This document shows positions 8,538-16,033 of a DNA stretch of 16,033 nucleotides, piece by piece. The DNA comes from an uncultured Micrococcales bacterium (GTDB lineage Bacteria > Actinomycetota > Actinomycetes > S36-B12 > UBA10799). How positions within the stretch are numbered: position 1 is the first letter of the stretch; the number at the start of each line of letters is the position of its first letter. The translations under genes were made by a program, and so were the position numbers. The notes under the pieces are model-generated. The model saw nothing but the letters and a program-made list of their open reading frames with translations. It was not told where the DNA came from and ran no database searches. The DNA lies in contig CALFYG010000258.1 in NCBI GenBank assembly GCA_937952095.1, positions 1 through 16,033 of the forward strand, given 5' to 3'.

Positions 8538-8575
8538 CCGCATCGCGACACCCCAGAATGAGAACAGCGATCACC

Positions 8576-8581
8576 AGGGGG
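8576..8581 (+). promoter_or_regulatory. Shine-Dalgarno that decides the SNF2 helicase start
   Basis: AGGGGG lies five bases before ATG 8587. An upstream in-frame TTG at 8503 would overlap the antitoxin gene and has no comparable site, so ATG 8587 is preferred. GTG 8581 is a minor alternative. Confidence 0.6.
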
Positions 8582-8586
8582 TGCAG

Positions 8587-11430
8587 ATGACGACCTACGC
8601 AGCCGGCACGCTGGTCCGTGCCAGGGACCGCGAGTGGGTCGTCCAATCCGGGAGTACCGAGGACTTCCTGGTCCTGCGCCCGATGGGGGGCGGGAGCGCA
8701 GACGAAACCGGCGTGTTTCCGGCGCTCGAGGCTGTCGAACCTGCCACCTTTGCCCCGCCGACGGTGCGCGATCTGGGTGATCACGCCTCCGCTCGTCTGC
8801 TTCGTGATGCCCTGAGGATCGGCTTCAGGTCCAGCGCCGGGCCGTTCCGCAGCCTCGCGTCACTGGCGGTAGAACCCCGTTCCTACCAGTACGTTCCGCT
8901 GCTCATGGCTCTGCGCCAGGACACGGTGAGGCTCCTGATCAGCGACGACGTCGGGATCGGCAAGACCGTGGAGGCGGGCCTGATCGCCGCCGAACTCCTT
9001 GCCACGGGACAGGCACGAGGGCTTTCAGTGCTCTGCTCGCCGGCACTGGCCGAGCAATGGGCAGATGAGTTGCGAGACAAGTTCGGGCTGGACGCGACCC
9101 TGGTGCTGCCCAGCACGGCCACCCGACTGCAGCGAGGCCTCGGTCTCGACGAGTCGATCTTCGGGCACTACCCGGTGACCGTGGTGAGCACCGACTTCAT
9201 CAAGTCCCCCGTCCGCCGCGACGAGTATGTGCGGGCTGCTCCCGACTTGCTGATCGTGGACGAGGCGCACACCGCCGTATCCGACGGCACCGGGCAAGGG
9301 GGAGGCAAGGGCCGCACCCAACGCCATGAACTGCTGCGCCGGCTCGCTGCTGATCCGCAGCGCCATCTACTGCTCGTCACCGCCACCCCTCACTCCGGCC
9401 AGGACACAGGATTCCGGAACCTGCTGGAACTCCTCGATGAGCCGTTGGCGTACATCGACCTCGACCAGCAGCAGGACCGCGCGCTCCTGGCCCGCTACTT
9501 CGTTCAACGCCGCCGTGGAGACATCCGGCGGTACCTGGACCAAGACACCCCCTTCCCGCGCGACCGAGAGTCCCAGGAGCGCCCCTACAAGCTCGATCCG
9601 GCCTACCGCGACCTCTTCGATGACGTGCTCGAGTATGCGCGCAGCAGTGTCCTCGACGACGACGGCCAGACTGTGCGGCAGAGGGTGCGATGGTGGTCCG
9701 CGCTCGCGCTTCTCCGATCTCTGGCCTCCAGCCCCGCCGCCGCAGCCGCGACCCTACGCACCAGGGCCACCAACGCCGCCGCTGTCAGTCCGGACGAAGC
9801 TGACACTCTGGGCCGGGCGAGCGTTCTCGACCTCGCCGACGATGAAGCCATCGAAAGCATGGACACGACCCCAGGGGCCCTTACGACCGACGAGGAGCAG
9901 ACACCTGAACGGCGCAAGTTGCTGACCTTCGCCCGTGCTGCCGAGGCACTTCAAGGCCCGAAGAGCGACGTCAAACTCAAGGAACTGTTCAAGAGCGTCG
10001 ACGGGCTTCTGCGCGAGGGCTATCACCCGATCGTGTTCTGCCGCTATATCCCGACCGCCGAGTACGTCGGAGAACATCTCACAGCGCACCTGGGAAAGCG
10101 CGCCCGATGTGCTGTGGTCACCGGGACCCTTCCCCCGGCCGAGCGGGTCGCCAGAATCGCCGAACTCACCGACGAACCCGGACCCGTCGTGCTGGTCGCC
10201 ACAGACTGCTTATCGGAGGGTGTCAACCTCCAGGAGAGCTTCGACGCGGTCCTGCATTACGACCTGGCATGGAACCCGACGCGCCACGAACAGCGCGAGG
10301 GCCGCGTCGACCGGTTCGGTCAGAGCCGAGACGTAGTACGAGCGGTCACCCTGTATGGCACAGACAACCAAATCGACGGTCTGGTTCTCGAGATTCTGCT
10401 GCGCAAGCACAACGCCATCCGGCGGGCCACAGGTGTGAGCGTGCCCGTACCGGATACCAGCGACAACGTCATGAACGCAGTGCTCGAGGGATTGCTCCTG
10501 CGTGGCCGGGACTACAACCCCGAACAGTTGATCCTCGACGGCCTGGCCGAACCTGCGCGGGAAGCCCTCGATGAAGCGTGGACCTCTGCAGCGGAGAAAG
10601 AGAAGGCCAGCCGCACCAGGTACGCCCAAGAGGGGATCAAGCCCGACGAGGTAGCTCGTGAGGTTGATGAGGTCCGCGCAGCGCTCGGCGATGCCGCCGA
10701 CATTGAGATGTTCGTGTACTCCACGATGGCCGCCCTCGGCTCCACCGTGAACCCGACTGACAAGGCTCTGATTGCCTCAACGACCCCGCTGCCCCGCGCA
10801 CTGGCAGAGAGCCTCACACCCGGACACCGGGAACCCCTTCCCTTCCACCGCGAACCACCAGCGCCAGCAAAGGAAGCAGTCCTCGCCCGTACCGACCCCG
10901 ACGTCGAGGCCCTTGCCCGGTACGTCCTCGATGCCGCGCTTGACCCAGAGGCGTTACCCGACGACCTCTCGAGGCGTCTGGCGCGCCGGGCCGGCGTATT
11001 CCGCAGCGGTGCCGTCGAGACGCGGACCTCTGTGTTGCTGCTGCGCTATCGCATGAACCTGACCCTCCCAGGCCGCGACGCCACGACCACCCAGGTGGTC
11101 GAACACGCCGAGATCGTCGCCTACAGCGGGAACGGATCGAACCCACAGTGGCTCCCCCCAGACCAGGCTGCGACCATCTTCACCGCAAGCGCGGCATCCA
11201 TCGGCGCCGGTCCGCTGGCCGAGCAGTCACTGCAACGCACGCTCGATGATCTCCCAGCGCTGGCTCCCCAACTCGACACCTTCGCCTCGCAGCAGGCCCA
11301 ACAAGTCCTGGAGTCCCACCGTCGAGTTCGCAAGGCAAGCGGCGACCGTTTGCGTGGCCTGGCGGTCGAACCGATCCTGCCCGTCGACGTTCTCGGAACG
11401 TGGGTCTACCTGCCGGAGGCCAGGGCATGA
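8587..11430 (+). CDS. SNF2/RapA-type DEAH helicase, DrmD-like
   Basis: 947 residues from ATG 8587. The fold is a SNF2-like superfamily 2 ATPase that moves on double-stranded DNA. Motifs seen: Walker A GIGKT (GKT 125-127), DEAH 225-228, TAT at 265-267, a motif V region SEGVNLQ, and motif VI QREGRVDRFGQ beginning at 569. The HYDLAWNPTRHEQREGRVDR stretch is characteristic of the RapA/HepA branch. About 80 residues precede the first helicase block (start to about 80), and the C-terminal third (about 620-947) is a long accessory region rich in charged helices. DrmD of class 1 DISARM is a SNF2-like helicase encoded next to an adenine methyltransferase, the arrangement seen here. The stop overlaps the methyltransferase start (ATGA at 11427-11430), so the two are translationally coupled and probably work together. 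The SNF2/RapA class is certain; the DrmD name is inferred from neighbourhood and remains unproven. Confidence 0.9.
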   Translation: MTTYAAGTLVRARDREWVVQSGSTEDFLVLRPMGGGSADETGVFPALEAVEPATFAPPTVRDLGDHASARLLRDALRIGFRSSAGPFRSLASLAVEPRSYQYVPLLMALRQDTVRLLISDDVGIGKTVEAGLIAAELLATGQARGLSVLCSPALAEQWADELRDKFGLDATLVLPSTATRLQRGLGLDESIFGHYPVTVVSTDFIKSPVRRDEYVRAAPDLLIVDEAHTAVSDGTGQGGGKGRTQRHELLRRLAADPQRHLLLVTATPHSGQDTGFRNLLELLDEPLAYIDLDQQQDRALLARYFVQRRRGDIRRYLDQDTPFPRDRESQERPYKLDPAYRDLFDDVLEYARSSVLDDDGQTVRQRVRWWSALALLRSLASSPAAAAATLRTRATNAAAVSPDEADTLGRASVLDLADDEAIESMDTTPGALTTDEEQTPERRKLLTFARAAEALQGPKSDVKLKELFKSVDGLLREGYHPIVFCRYIPTAEYVGEHLTAHLGKRARCAVVTGTLPPAERVARIAELTDEPGPVVLVATDCLSEGVNLQESFDAVLHYDLAWNPTRHEQREGRVDRFGQSRDVVRAVTLYGTDNQIDGLVLEILLRKHNAIRRATGVSVPVPDTSDNVMNAVLEGLLLRGRDYNPEQLILDGLAEPAREALDEAWTSAAEKEKASRTRYAQEGIKPDEVAREVDEVRAALGDAADIEMFVYSTMAALGSTVNPTDKALIASTTPLPRALAESLTPGHREPLPFHREPPAPAKEAVLARTDPDVEALARYVLDAALDPEALPDDLSRRLARRAGVFRSGAVETRTSVLLLRYRMNLTLPGRDATTTQVVEHAEIVAYSGNGSNPQWLPPDQAATIFTASAASIGAGPLAEQSLQRTLDDLPALAPQLDTFASQQAQQVLESHRRVRKASGDRLRGLAVEPILPVDVLGTWVYLPEARA
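11415..11419 (+). promoter_or_regulatory. Shine-Dalgarno of the methyltransferase gene
   Basis: GGAGG lies inside the end of the SNF2 helicase gene, seven bases before ATG 11427. It supports that ATG over the in-frame GTG at 11400, which would lie upstream of this site. Confidence 0.65.
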
Positions 11431-14400
11431 AGACGCTTGCCATGGGTGGAGTGTCCACCGTGCGAGTGGTCGGCGGCGTTCTGCCGTCGGACGTAGTCGG
11501 TCGGGCACTGGCCGGGGACCTTCCTGGAATGGCTGCGGGCGACTACCACCTCGCATCTGGCGAAAGAATCTCCGCGGGGGCAGCCAGGTCATGGGACTAC
11601 CTCCTGGGCGCCTACGCCTCATTCCGTTCCACGCTTTCCGCACAGCCAGACCGAGTGGCAACCGGCCTGACCCGCGAGAAGTGGCTGCTCCTGCTGCTCC
11701 GGGAACTCGACTACGGTCGCGTACCGACCACTCAGGGCGGCCACATGACAGCCGGTGCCGACGGCGACGTGCGCCAATACCCCGTCAGCCACAAATGGGC
11801 CGATGTCCCGATCCACCTCATGGGCTGGGGGGTTGACCTGGATCGTCGCACTGAGGGCGTCGCCGGCGCTGCCCGAGCCCCGCAAGCCATGGTCCAGGAG
11901 TTCCTCAACAGAAGCGACGACCATCTGTGGGCGCTGCTATCCAACGGTCGAGTGCTGCGGATGCTGCGCGACTCGTCAGCCCTGGTCGGTCAGGCCTACC
12001 TCGAATTCGATCTCGAAGCGATGTTCGACGGCGAACTGTTCAGCGACTTCGTCGCGCTCTACACGATGTGCCACCAATCGCGGCTCGAGCGACTCCCCGG
12101 TGAGGAGCCCGTTCCCGTCACCAACCGCTGGATCGAACGGTGGCGCGACAACGCCATCTCCACGGGAACCCGCGCATTGCAGGACCTGCGACGCGGAGTC
12201 GAGCAGGCGATCGAGGTTCTCGGCACGGGCTTCTACCAGAACCCGGCAAACTCGGAGTTGCGCGATCGGCTCGCAAGCGGCGAGGTCTCTGCGAACGACT
12301 ACCAGCGCGCCTTGTTGCGGCAGGCCTACCGCCTGCTGTTCTGGTTCGTCATCGAAGACCGAGGACTGCTCTTCGACCCCGACGCGGCAGAGGATGCCCG
12401 CGACCGGTACACCCGCTACTTCAGCTCCGCCCGGCTACGACAGCAGGCACGACGATCGCCCGGTAGTCGCCACCACGACCTCTGGCGCCAGGTGCAGTTG
12501 GTTCAGCGCGGACTCGCATCCGTCGACGGGCTGCCCGAACTCGGGCTCCCCGCCATGGGCGGCCTATTCGACAAGACCCCCCTCGACGTCACTGATGCTT
12601 GCGATCTCGCCAACAGCCATCTGTTGACTGCCGTGCGACTCTTGTCGACCACGCGCGACAAGTCAGGAACCCGCATAGTCGACTTCACCCACCTCGGTGC
12701 CGAGGAACTCGGTGGCATCTACGAAGGCTTGCTTGAACTGCACCCGAGCCTTGATGCCGGCACCGGCGAGTTCCGGCTGACTACCGGCGCCGGCAATGAG
12801 CGTAAGACCAGTGGTTCCTACTACACGCCGTCCGACCTGATCGCCCTCGTCCTCGATGAAGCACTCGACCCGGTTCTCGACGATGCGGGTCACGACGAAC
12901 AGGCCCTACTTTCCGTCACGGTCTGCGACCCCGCGTGTGGCTCGGGGCACTTCCTGGTCGCCGCAGCCCGACGCATCGCAGTGCGACTTGCAGCAGTGCG
13001 ATCCGGTGAGTCAGAACCCACCCCCTCCGCGGTGCAAGCAGCCTTGCGGGACGTCGTGGCTCACTGCATCTACGGCGTGGACCTGAACCCGATGGCGGCC
13101 GAACTGGCGAAGGTGTCGCTGTGGTTGGAGGCCGTGGAACCGGGCAAGCCCATGGCCTTCCTGGACGCGAACTTCCGGGTCGGCAACGCGCTGCTGGGCA
13201 CAACTCCGGCACTCATGGCCGGCGGAGTTCCGGATGAGGCTTTCGCAGCGCTCACTGGTGATGACAAGAAGGTCGTCGCGGCGCTGAAGAGGGAGAACAG
13301 GCGGCAACGGCAACAGGCCGAGCGTGGTGAGCAACACGACACGCTCTTCGGCGAGGCAGCGGAATCGAAGACCAACCGTGGGCTGGCAGCGGAACTCTCG
13401 GCGATCACCGATGGTCTGACCGACGCGAGCCTCAGCGAAATCCATCAAGCCGCGAAGCGGCTGGCGGACTTTGAAGGCTCGCCCGAGCGTCAGCAGGCCA
13501 TTACCGCGGCAGACGCCTGGTGCGCGGCCTTCACCCAGCCCAAGACCGCCGGGACGGAGCAGATCGCGGTGACCGATGAGGTTGTGCGAGCGCTTGCAGA
13601 AGGGTCGGTCGGGTCACCAGCAAGCATGGCGCTGATCAACTCTGAATCCGTTCAGCACCGCTACTTCCACTGGCATCTGGAGTTTCCGCAGATATTCGAT
13701 TCCGGTGGCACGACATCACCACAGGGTTGGTCTGGTGGCTTCAGCGTGATGGTCGGGAACCCACCATGGGAACGAGTCAAGCTACAGGAGAAGGAGTACT
13801 TCGACGACGTTCCAGAAATAGCGGCCGCCCCTAACGCTGCTGCACGGAAGAAGTTGATCAAGGCTCTCCCAGAGACTGATCCAGCCCTATGGGACTCGTG
13901 GCAACTTGCATCCAGAAAGGCAGAAGCAACCAGCCACTTCCTGCGAGTGTCGGGTCGATATCCGCTCACAGGTGCAGGCGACGTGAACACCTACCAAGTG
14001 TTCGCCGAAACGTTCCGCGGGCTCATTCGTCAGGACGGTCGCTGTGGCTTCATAACCCCCACTGGTCTGGCCACCGATGCAACCACGGCACCATTCTTCG
14101 CCGACACACTACGGACAAAGCGATTGGTTGCGTTCTACGACTTCGAAAACGAAGCGAAGATCTTCACCGGTGTCCACCACGCGTTCCGGTTCGCTGTGTC
14201 ATGCATGACCGGTGGCACACTGTCTGCCAGGACCCGCCTTGCATTCGTCGTCCGGCACATCCACGACGTTCCCGAACGCCGCTTTTCTCTGGACCCGGAG
14301 GAGGTGCTGCTTCTCAACCCAAACACCGGGACTCTGCCGGTGTTCCGATCGCGCCGAGACGCTGAGATCACGATTGGCATCTACCGTCGCCATCCGGTTC

Positions 14401-15344
14401 TGATCAGGGATGGCGATCCGGACGGCAATCCGTGGGGGCTGTCCTTCAAGCGCATGTTCGATATGGCCAACGACTCGAACCTGTTCTATACGCTCGAGCA
14501 GTTGGAATCCCTCGGTGCGCAGTTCGACGGCTGGGCCTGGGCGAAGGGAGACAAGCGGTGGCTTCCGCTGTACGAGGCAAAGATGGTCAACATCTACGAT
14601 CACCGCTTCTCGACCTATGCTGGCGCGACTCAGGCACAACTGAACGTCGGTTCTCTGCCTCGCCTGACCGATCAGCAGCACGCTGACCCGTCATGTGAGC
14701 CGCTTGCTCGGTACTGGGTCGCAGGTCAAGAGGTCGAGAGGGCTCGTGCTGATTTCGGGTCACAGGGGTGGCTATTGGGGTGGCGAGATATCGCCAGGGC
14801 CAGTGACGTGCGGACACTTGTCGCGTCGACCTTCCCGTTAGCGGCAGTTGGCAACAAGTTGCCCCTCGCGCTACTCGCGGAACCCAGAAGTGCGGCAATC
14901 CTGCAGGCAACTTGGTCCTCGCTGGCGATGGACTATGTAGCCCGCCAGAAGTTGAGTGGAACGGGGATGACCTACTTCATCCTGAAGCAGTTGGCCTGCC
15001 CCTCTCCTGGGGTGTTCGAATCTCCCGCCCCGTGGTCTGAAGAGACGCTCGGCGACTGGCTCATCTCCCGAGTCGTCGAGTTGACATATACGTCACACCT
15101 GATGAGCCCGTATGCACGATCTCTTGGCTATGGGGGCGCGCCCTTCGGATGGAACCCCGAAAGGCGCGCCTCACTCCGCGCCGAAATCGAGGCAGCCATG
15201 ATGCACCTCTACGGCTTGAATCGTGACGGGGTCGAGCATGTTCTCGACTCGTTTCCGGTGCTGCGCAAGTACGAGGAGCGGGATTTCGGGGAGTTCCGCA
15301 CGAGAAGATTGGTCTTGGAAATCTGGGACGCCTGGAGACTGTGA
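11427..15344 (+). CDS. Eco57I/PglX/DrmMI-type N6-adenine DNA methyltransferase
   Basis: 1305 residues from ATG 11427. It transfers a methyl group from S-adenosylmethionine to adenine N6 in DNA. Seen here: YYTP at 465-468, motif I DPACGSGHF at 501-509 (cofactor binding), a following VDLNPMAAELAKVSLWL block, GNALLG at 586-591, and the catalytic motif IV NPPW at 778-781. About 185 residues separate GNALLG from NPPW; they include a charged helical insertion, then FHWHLEFPQIF, as is common in PglX-like enzymes. The first ~460 residues are largely helical, with a WALLSNGRVLRML segment similar to type IIG/HsdR-associated N-termini, but I see no convincing PD-(D/E)xK nuclease motif. The C-terminal ~500 residues probably hold the target-recognition domain. 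Class 1 DISARM DrmMI, BREX PglX and type IIG enzymes share this architecture; the adjacent SNF2 gene favours a DrmMI-like role in self-marking. The recognition sequence cannot be read from the protein. Confidence 0.93.
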   Translation: MKTLAMGGVSTVRVVGGVLPSDVVGRALAGDLPGMAAGDYHLASGERISAGAARSWDYLLGAYASFRSTLSAQPDRVATGLTREKWLLLLLRELDYGRVPTTQGGHMTAGADGDVRQYPVSHKWADVPIHLMGWGVDLDRRTEGVAGAARAPQAMVQEFLNRSDDHLWALLSNGRVLRMLRDSSALVGQAYLEFDLEAMFDGELFSDFVALYTMCHQSRLERLPGEEPVPVTNRWIERWRDNAISTGTRALQDLRRGVEQAIEVLGTGFYQNPANSELRDRLASGEVSANDYQRALLRQAYRLLFWFVIEDRGLLFDPDAAEDARDRYTRYFSSARLRQQARRSPGSRHHDLWRQVQLVQRGLASVDGLPELGLPAMGGLFDKTPLDVTDACDLANSHLLTAVRLLSTTRDKSGTRIVDFTHLGAEELGGIYEGLLELHPSLDAGTGEFRLTTGAGNERKTSGSYYTPSDLIALVLDEALDPVLDDAGHDEQALLSVTVCDPACGSGHFLVAAARRIAVRLAAVRSGESEPTPSAVQAALRDVVAHCIYGVDLNPMAAELAKVSLWLEAVEPGKPMAFLDANFRVGNALLGTTPALMAGGVPDEAFAALTGDDKKVVAALKRENRRQRQQAERGEQHDTLFGEAAESKTNRGLAAELSAITDGLTDASLSEIHQAAKRLADFEGSPERQQAITAADAWCAAFTQPKTAGTEQIAVTDEVVRALAEGSVGSPASMALINSESVQHRYFHWHLEFPQIFDSGGTTSPQGWSGGFSVMVGNPPWERVKLQEKEYFDDVPEIAAAPNAAARKKLIKALPETDPALWDSWQLASRKAEATSHFLRVSGRYPLTGAGDVNTYQVFAETFRGLIRQDGRCGFITPTGLATDATTAPFFADTLRTKRLVAFYDFENEAKIFTGVHHAFRFAVSCMTGGTLSARTRLAFVVRHIHDVPERRFSLDPEEVLLLNPNTGTLPVFRSRRDAEITIGIYRRHPVLIRDGDPDGNPWGLSFKRMFDMANDSNLFYTLEQLESLGAQFDGWAWAKGDKRWLPLYEAKMVNIYDHRFSTYAGATQAQLNVGSLPRLTDQQHADPSCEPLARYWVAGQEVERARADFGSQGWLLGWRDIARASDVRTLVASTFPLAAVGNKLPLALLAEPRSAAILQATWSSLAMDYVARQKLSGTGMTYFILKQLACPSPGVFESPAPWSEETLGDWLISRVVELTYTSHLMSPYARSLGYGGAPFGWNPERRASLRAEIEAAMMHLYGLNRDGVEHVLDSFPVLRKYEERDFGEFRTRRLVLEIWDAWRL

Positions 15345-15352
15345 GTTAGTGG

Positions 15353-16003
15353 ATGCGACTCTTGAAGCTGCGCTTGGAGAACATCGGTGGCTACGGTACT
15401 GCCGAGTTGGACACCGTCGGGAACCGCGTGCTGATTGGTGAGAACAACTCGGGAAAGACCGCGCTCTTGCGCGTCCTGAACTGGGTGTTCAACGAAGCGG
15501 ACCGGGAACTCCTCGGCAATCGCCGTATTTTGACTGAGGCGGAACTGGCGTTACTCGTACCCGCCAGAGAAACGCGCAATCGTGCCAGGCGCATTGTCCT
15601 GACTATCGAGGTGGCCGACGGGCGCTCACGCCGCAAGTACTGTCGCTCCGACGGTCCGGCCGAGCTGAGGATTCAGTTCCGATCTGATGCGGTCTACGCC
15701 AGGCTGACACCGCCCAAGCGGGGTGAGAAACCTGAATCGGAGAAGAATGCGTTGGATCTACTCCGCGCTTTGCAGGAGGCGTACTGCGCGGTCTACATCG
15801 GCGCTGCGCGGGATTCCGGATCTACCCTATTCCGCTCCTCGCTTGAAGAAGCACTGCGGGCGAGGTTCGTCGCTGAGTTGATCCAGCGTGGCTCGGGCCG
15901 CAGTTCACGGAAGGTCGCCGCCCTTCGAGACAACACAACGAGACTCAATGAGGCGGGTCAACTCGAGGCGAACCAGGTTTGGACCGATATTCGCGAACTC
16001 CTC
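15353..16003 (+). CDS. OLD/RecF-like AAA ATPase, N-terminal part (3' partial)
   Basis: The frame opens at ATG 15353, eight bases after the methyltransferase stop, and remains open to the contig end. The 217 genomic codons start with MRLLKLRLENIGGYG, the first strand and loop typical of SMC/RecF/OLD ATPases, then Walker A GENNSGKT at 29-36. A likely middle region with a YIGAARDS segment follows. Walker B, the signature motif and any C-terminal TOPRIM nuclease domain would lie beyond the contig. The frame continues for 10 more codons into Illumina adapter sequence, and those residues (RSEERRVGKE) must be dropped. A purine stretch GTGAG at 15341-15345 is a weak ribosome binding site. ATPases of this kind accompany helicase and methylase genes in several defence systems, so it probably completes this operon. 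Whether it has nuclease activity cannot be told. Confidence 0.85.
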
Positions 16004-16033
16004 AGATCGGAAGAGCGTCGTGTAGGGAAAGAG
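16004..16033. other. Illumina TruSeq adapter contamination at the contig end
   Basis: The final 30 bases begin AGATCGGAAGAGCGTCGTGT and match the start of the TruSeq universal adapter (reverse-complement form) throughout. They are library sequence left untrimmed. In the ATPase frame they read RSEERRVGKE, a known artefact peptide in databases. The genomic sequence ends at 16003. Confidence 0.97.

Noticed and set aside
8503..8586. Upstream TTG start for the SNF2 helicase
   Set aside because: It overlaps the antitoxin gene and lacks a ribosome binding site; ATG 8587 has AGGGGG five bases upstream.
11755..12627. 290-codon plus-strand open frame in another phase of the methyltransferase gene
   Set aside because: Its translation is low-complexity, rich in Ser, Thr, Arg and Pro, as out-of-frame GC-rich sequence gives, while the overlapping methyltransferase frame is clearly real.
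1..16003. CRISPR arrays, tRNA genes, insertion sequences or att sites
   Set aside because: Genes fill nearly the whole window; no spaced direct-repeat array, tRNA-like cloverleaf, transposase or integrase was seen.

Overview
The window is a compact, all-plus-strand cluster from a GC-rich bacterium. Third codon positions are strongly G/C, there are several GGAGG-type ribosome binding sites, and genes overlap by ATGA or TGATG. I infer an actinobacterium, but there is no rRNA or housekeeping gene to fix the taxon. No gap between genes exceeds about 110 bases, and I see no tRNA, rRNA, CRISPR array, insertion sequence or convincing terminator. The last 30 bases (16004-16033) are Illumina TruSeq adapter rather than genome, so this is the end of a draft or metagenomic contig and the last gene is cut there.

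Layout, left to right: (1) a superfamily 2 DEAH helicase fused to a C-terminal SprT-like HExxH metalloprotease, open at the left edge; (2) after a 109-base gap, a 1737-residue helicase with two Cys4 zinc ribbons, a DUF1998/MZB module and a Vsr/DUF559-like endonuclease tail; (3) starting on the stop codon of gene 2, a GNAT toxin of the TacT type; (4) its DUF1778 ribbon-helix-helix antitoxin, placed after the toxin; (5) a SNF2/RapA-type helicase resembling DrmD of class 1 DISARM; (6) overlapping it by 4 bases, a 1305-residue N6-adenine DNA methyltransferase of the Eco57I/PglX/DrmMI type; (7) the N-terminal 217 residues of an OLD/RecF-like ATPase.

Taken together this is an anti-phage defence locus related to DISARM, and also similar to Druantia and to helicase-methylase-ATPase systems. 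The methyltransferase would mark host DNA. The helicases, the Vsr-like nuclease tail and the ATPase would act on unmarked or invading DNA. The helicase-protease fusion adds a possible protein-cleaving step, and the embedded acetyltransferase toxin-antitoxin pair could act as an addiction or guard module. The roles of individual proteins come from family knowledge. The combination as one system, and its novelty, are inference. No DrmC-type phospholipase D nuclease is visible, and genes may be missing beyond both ends.
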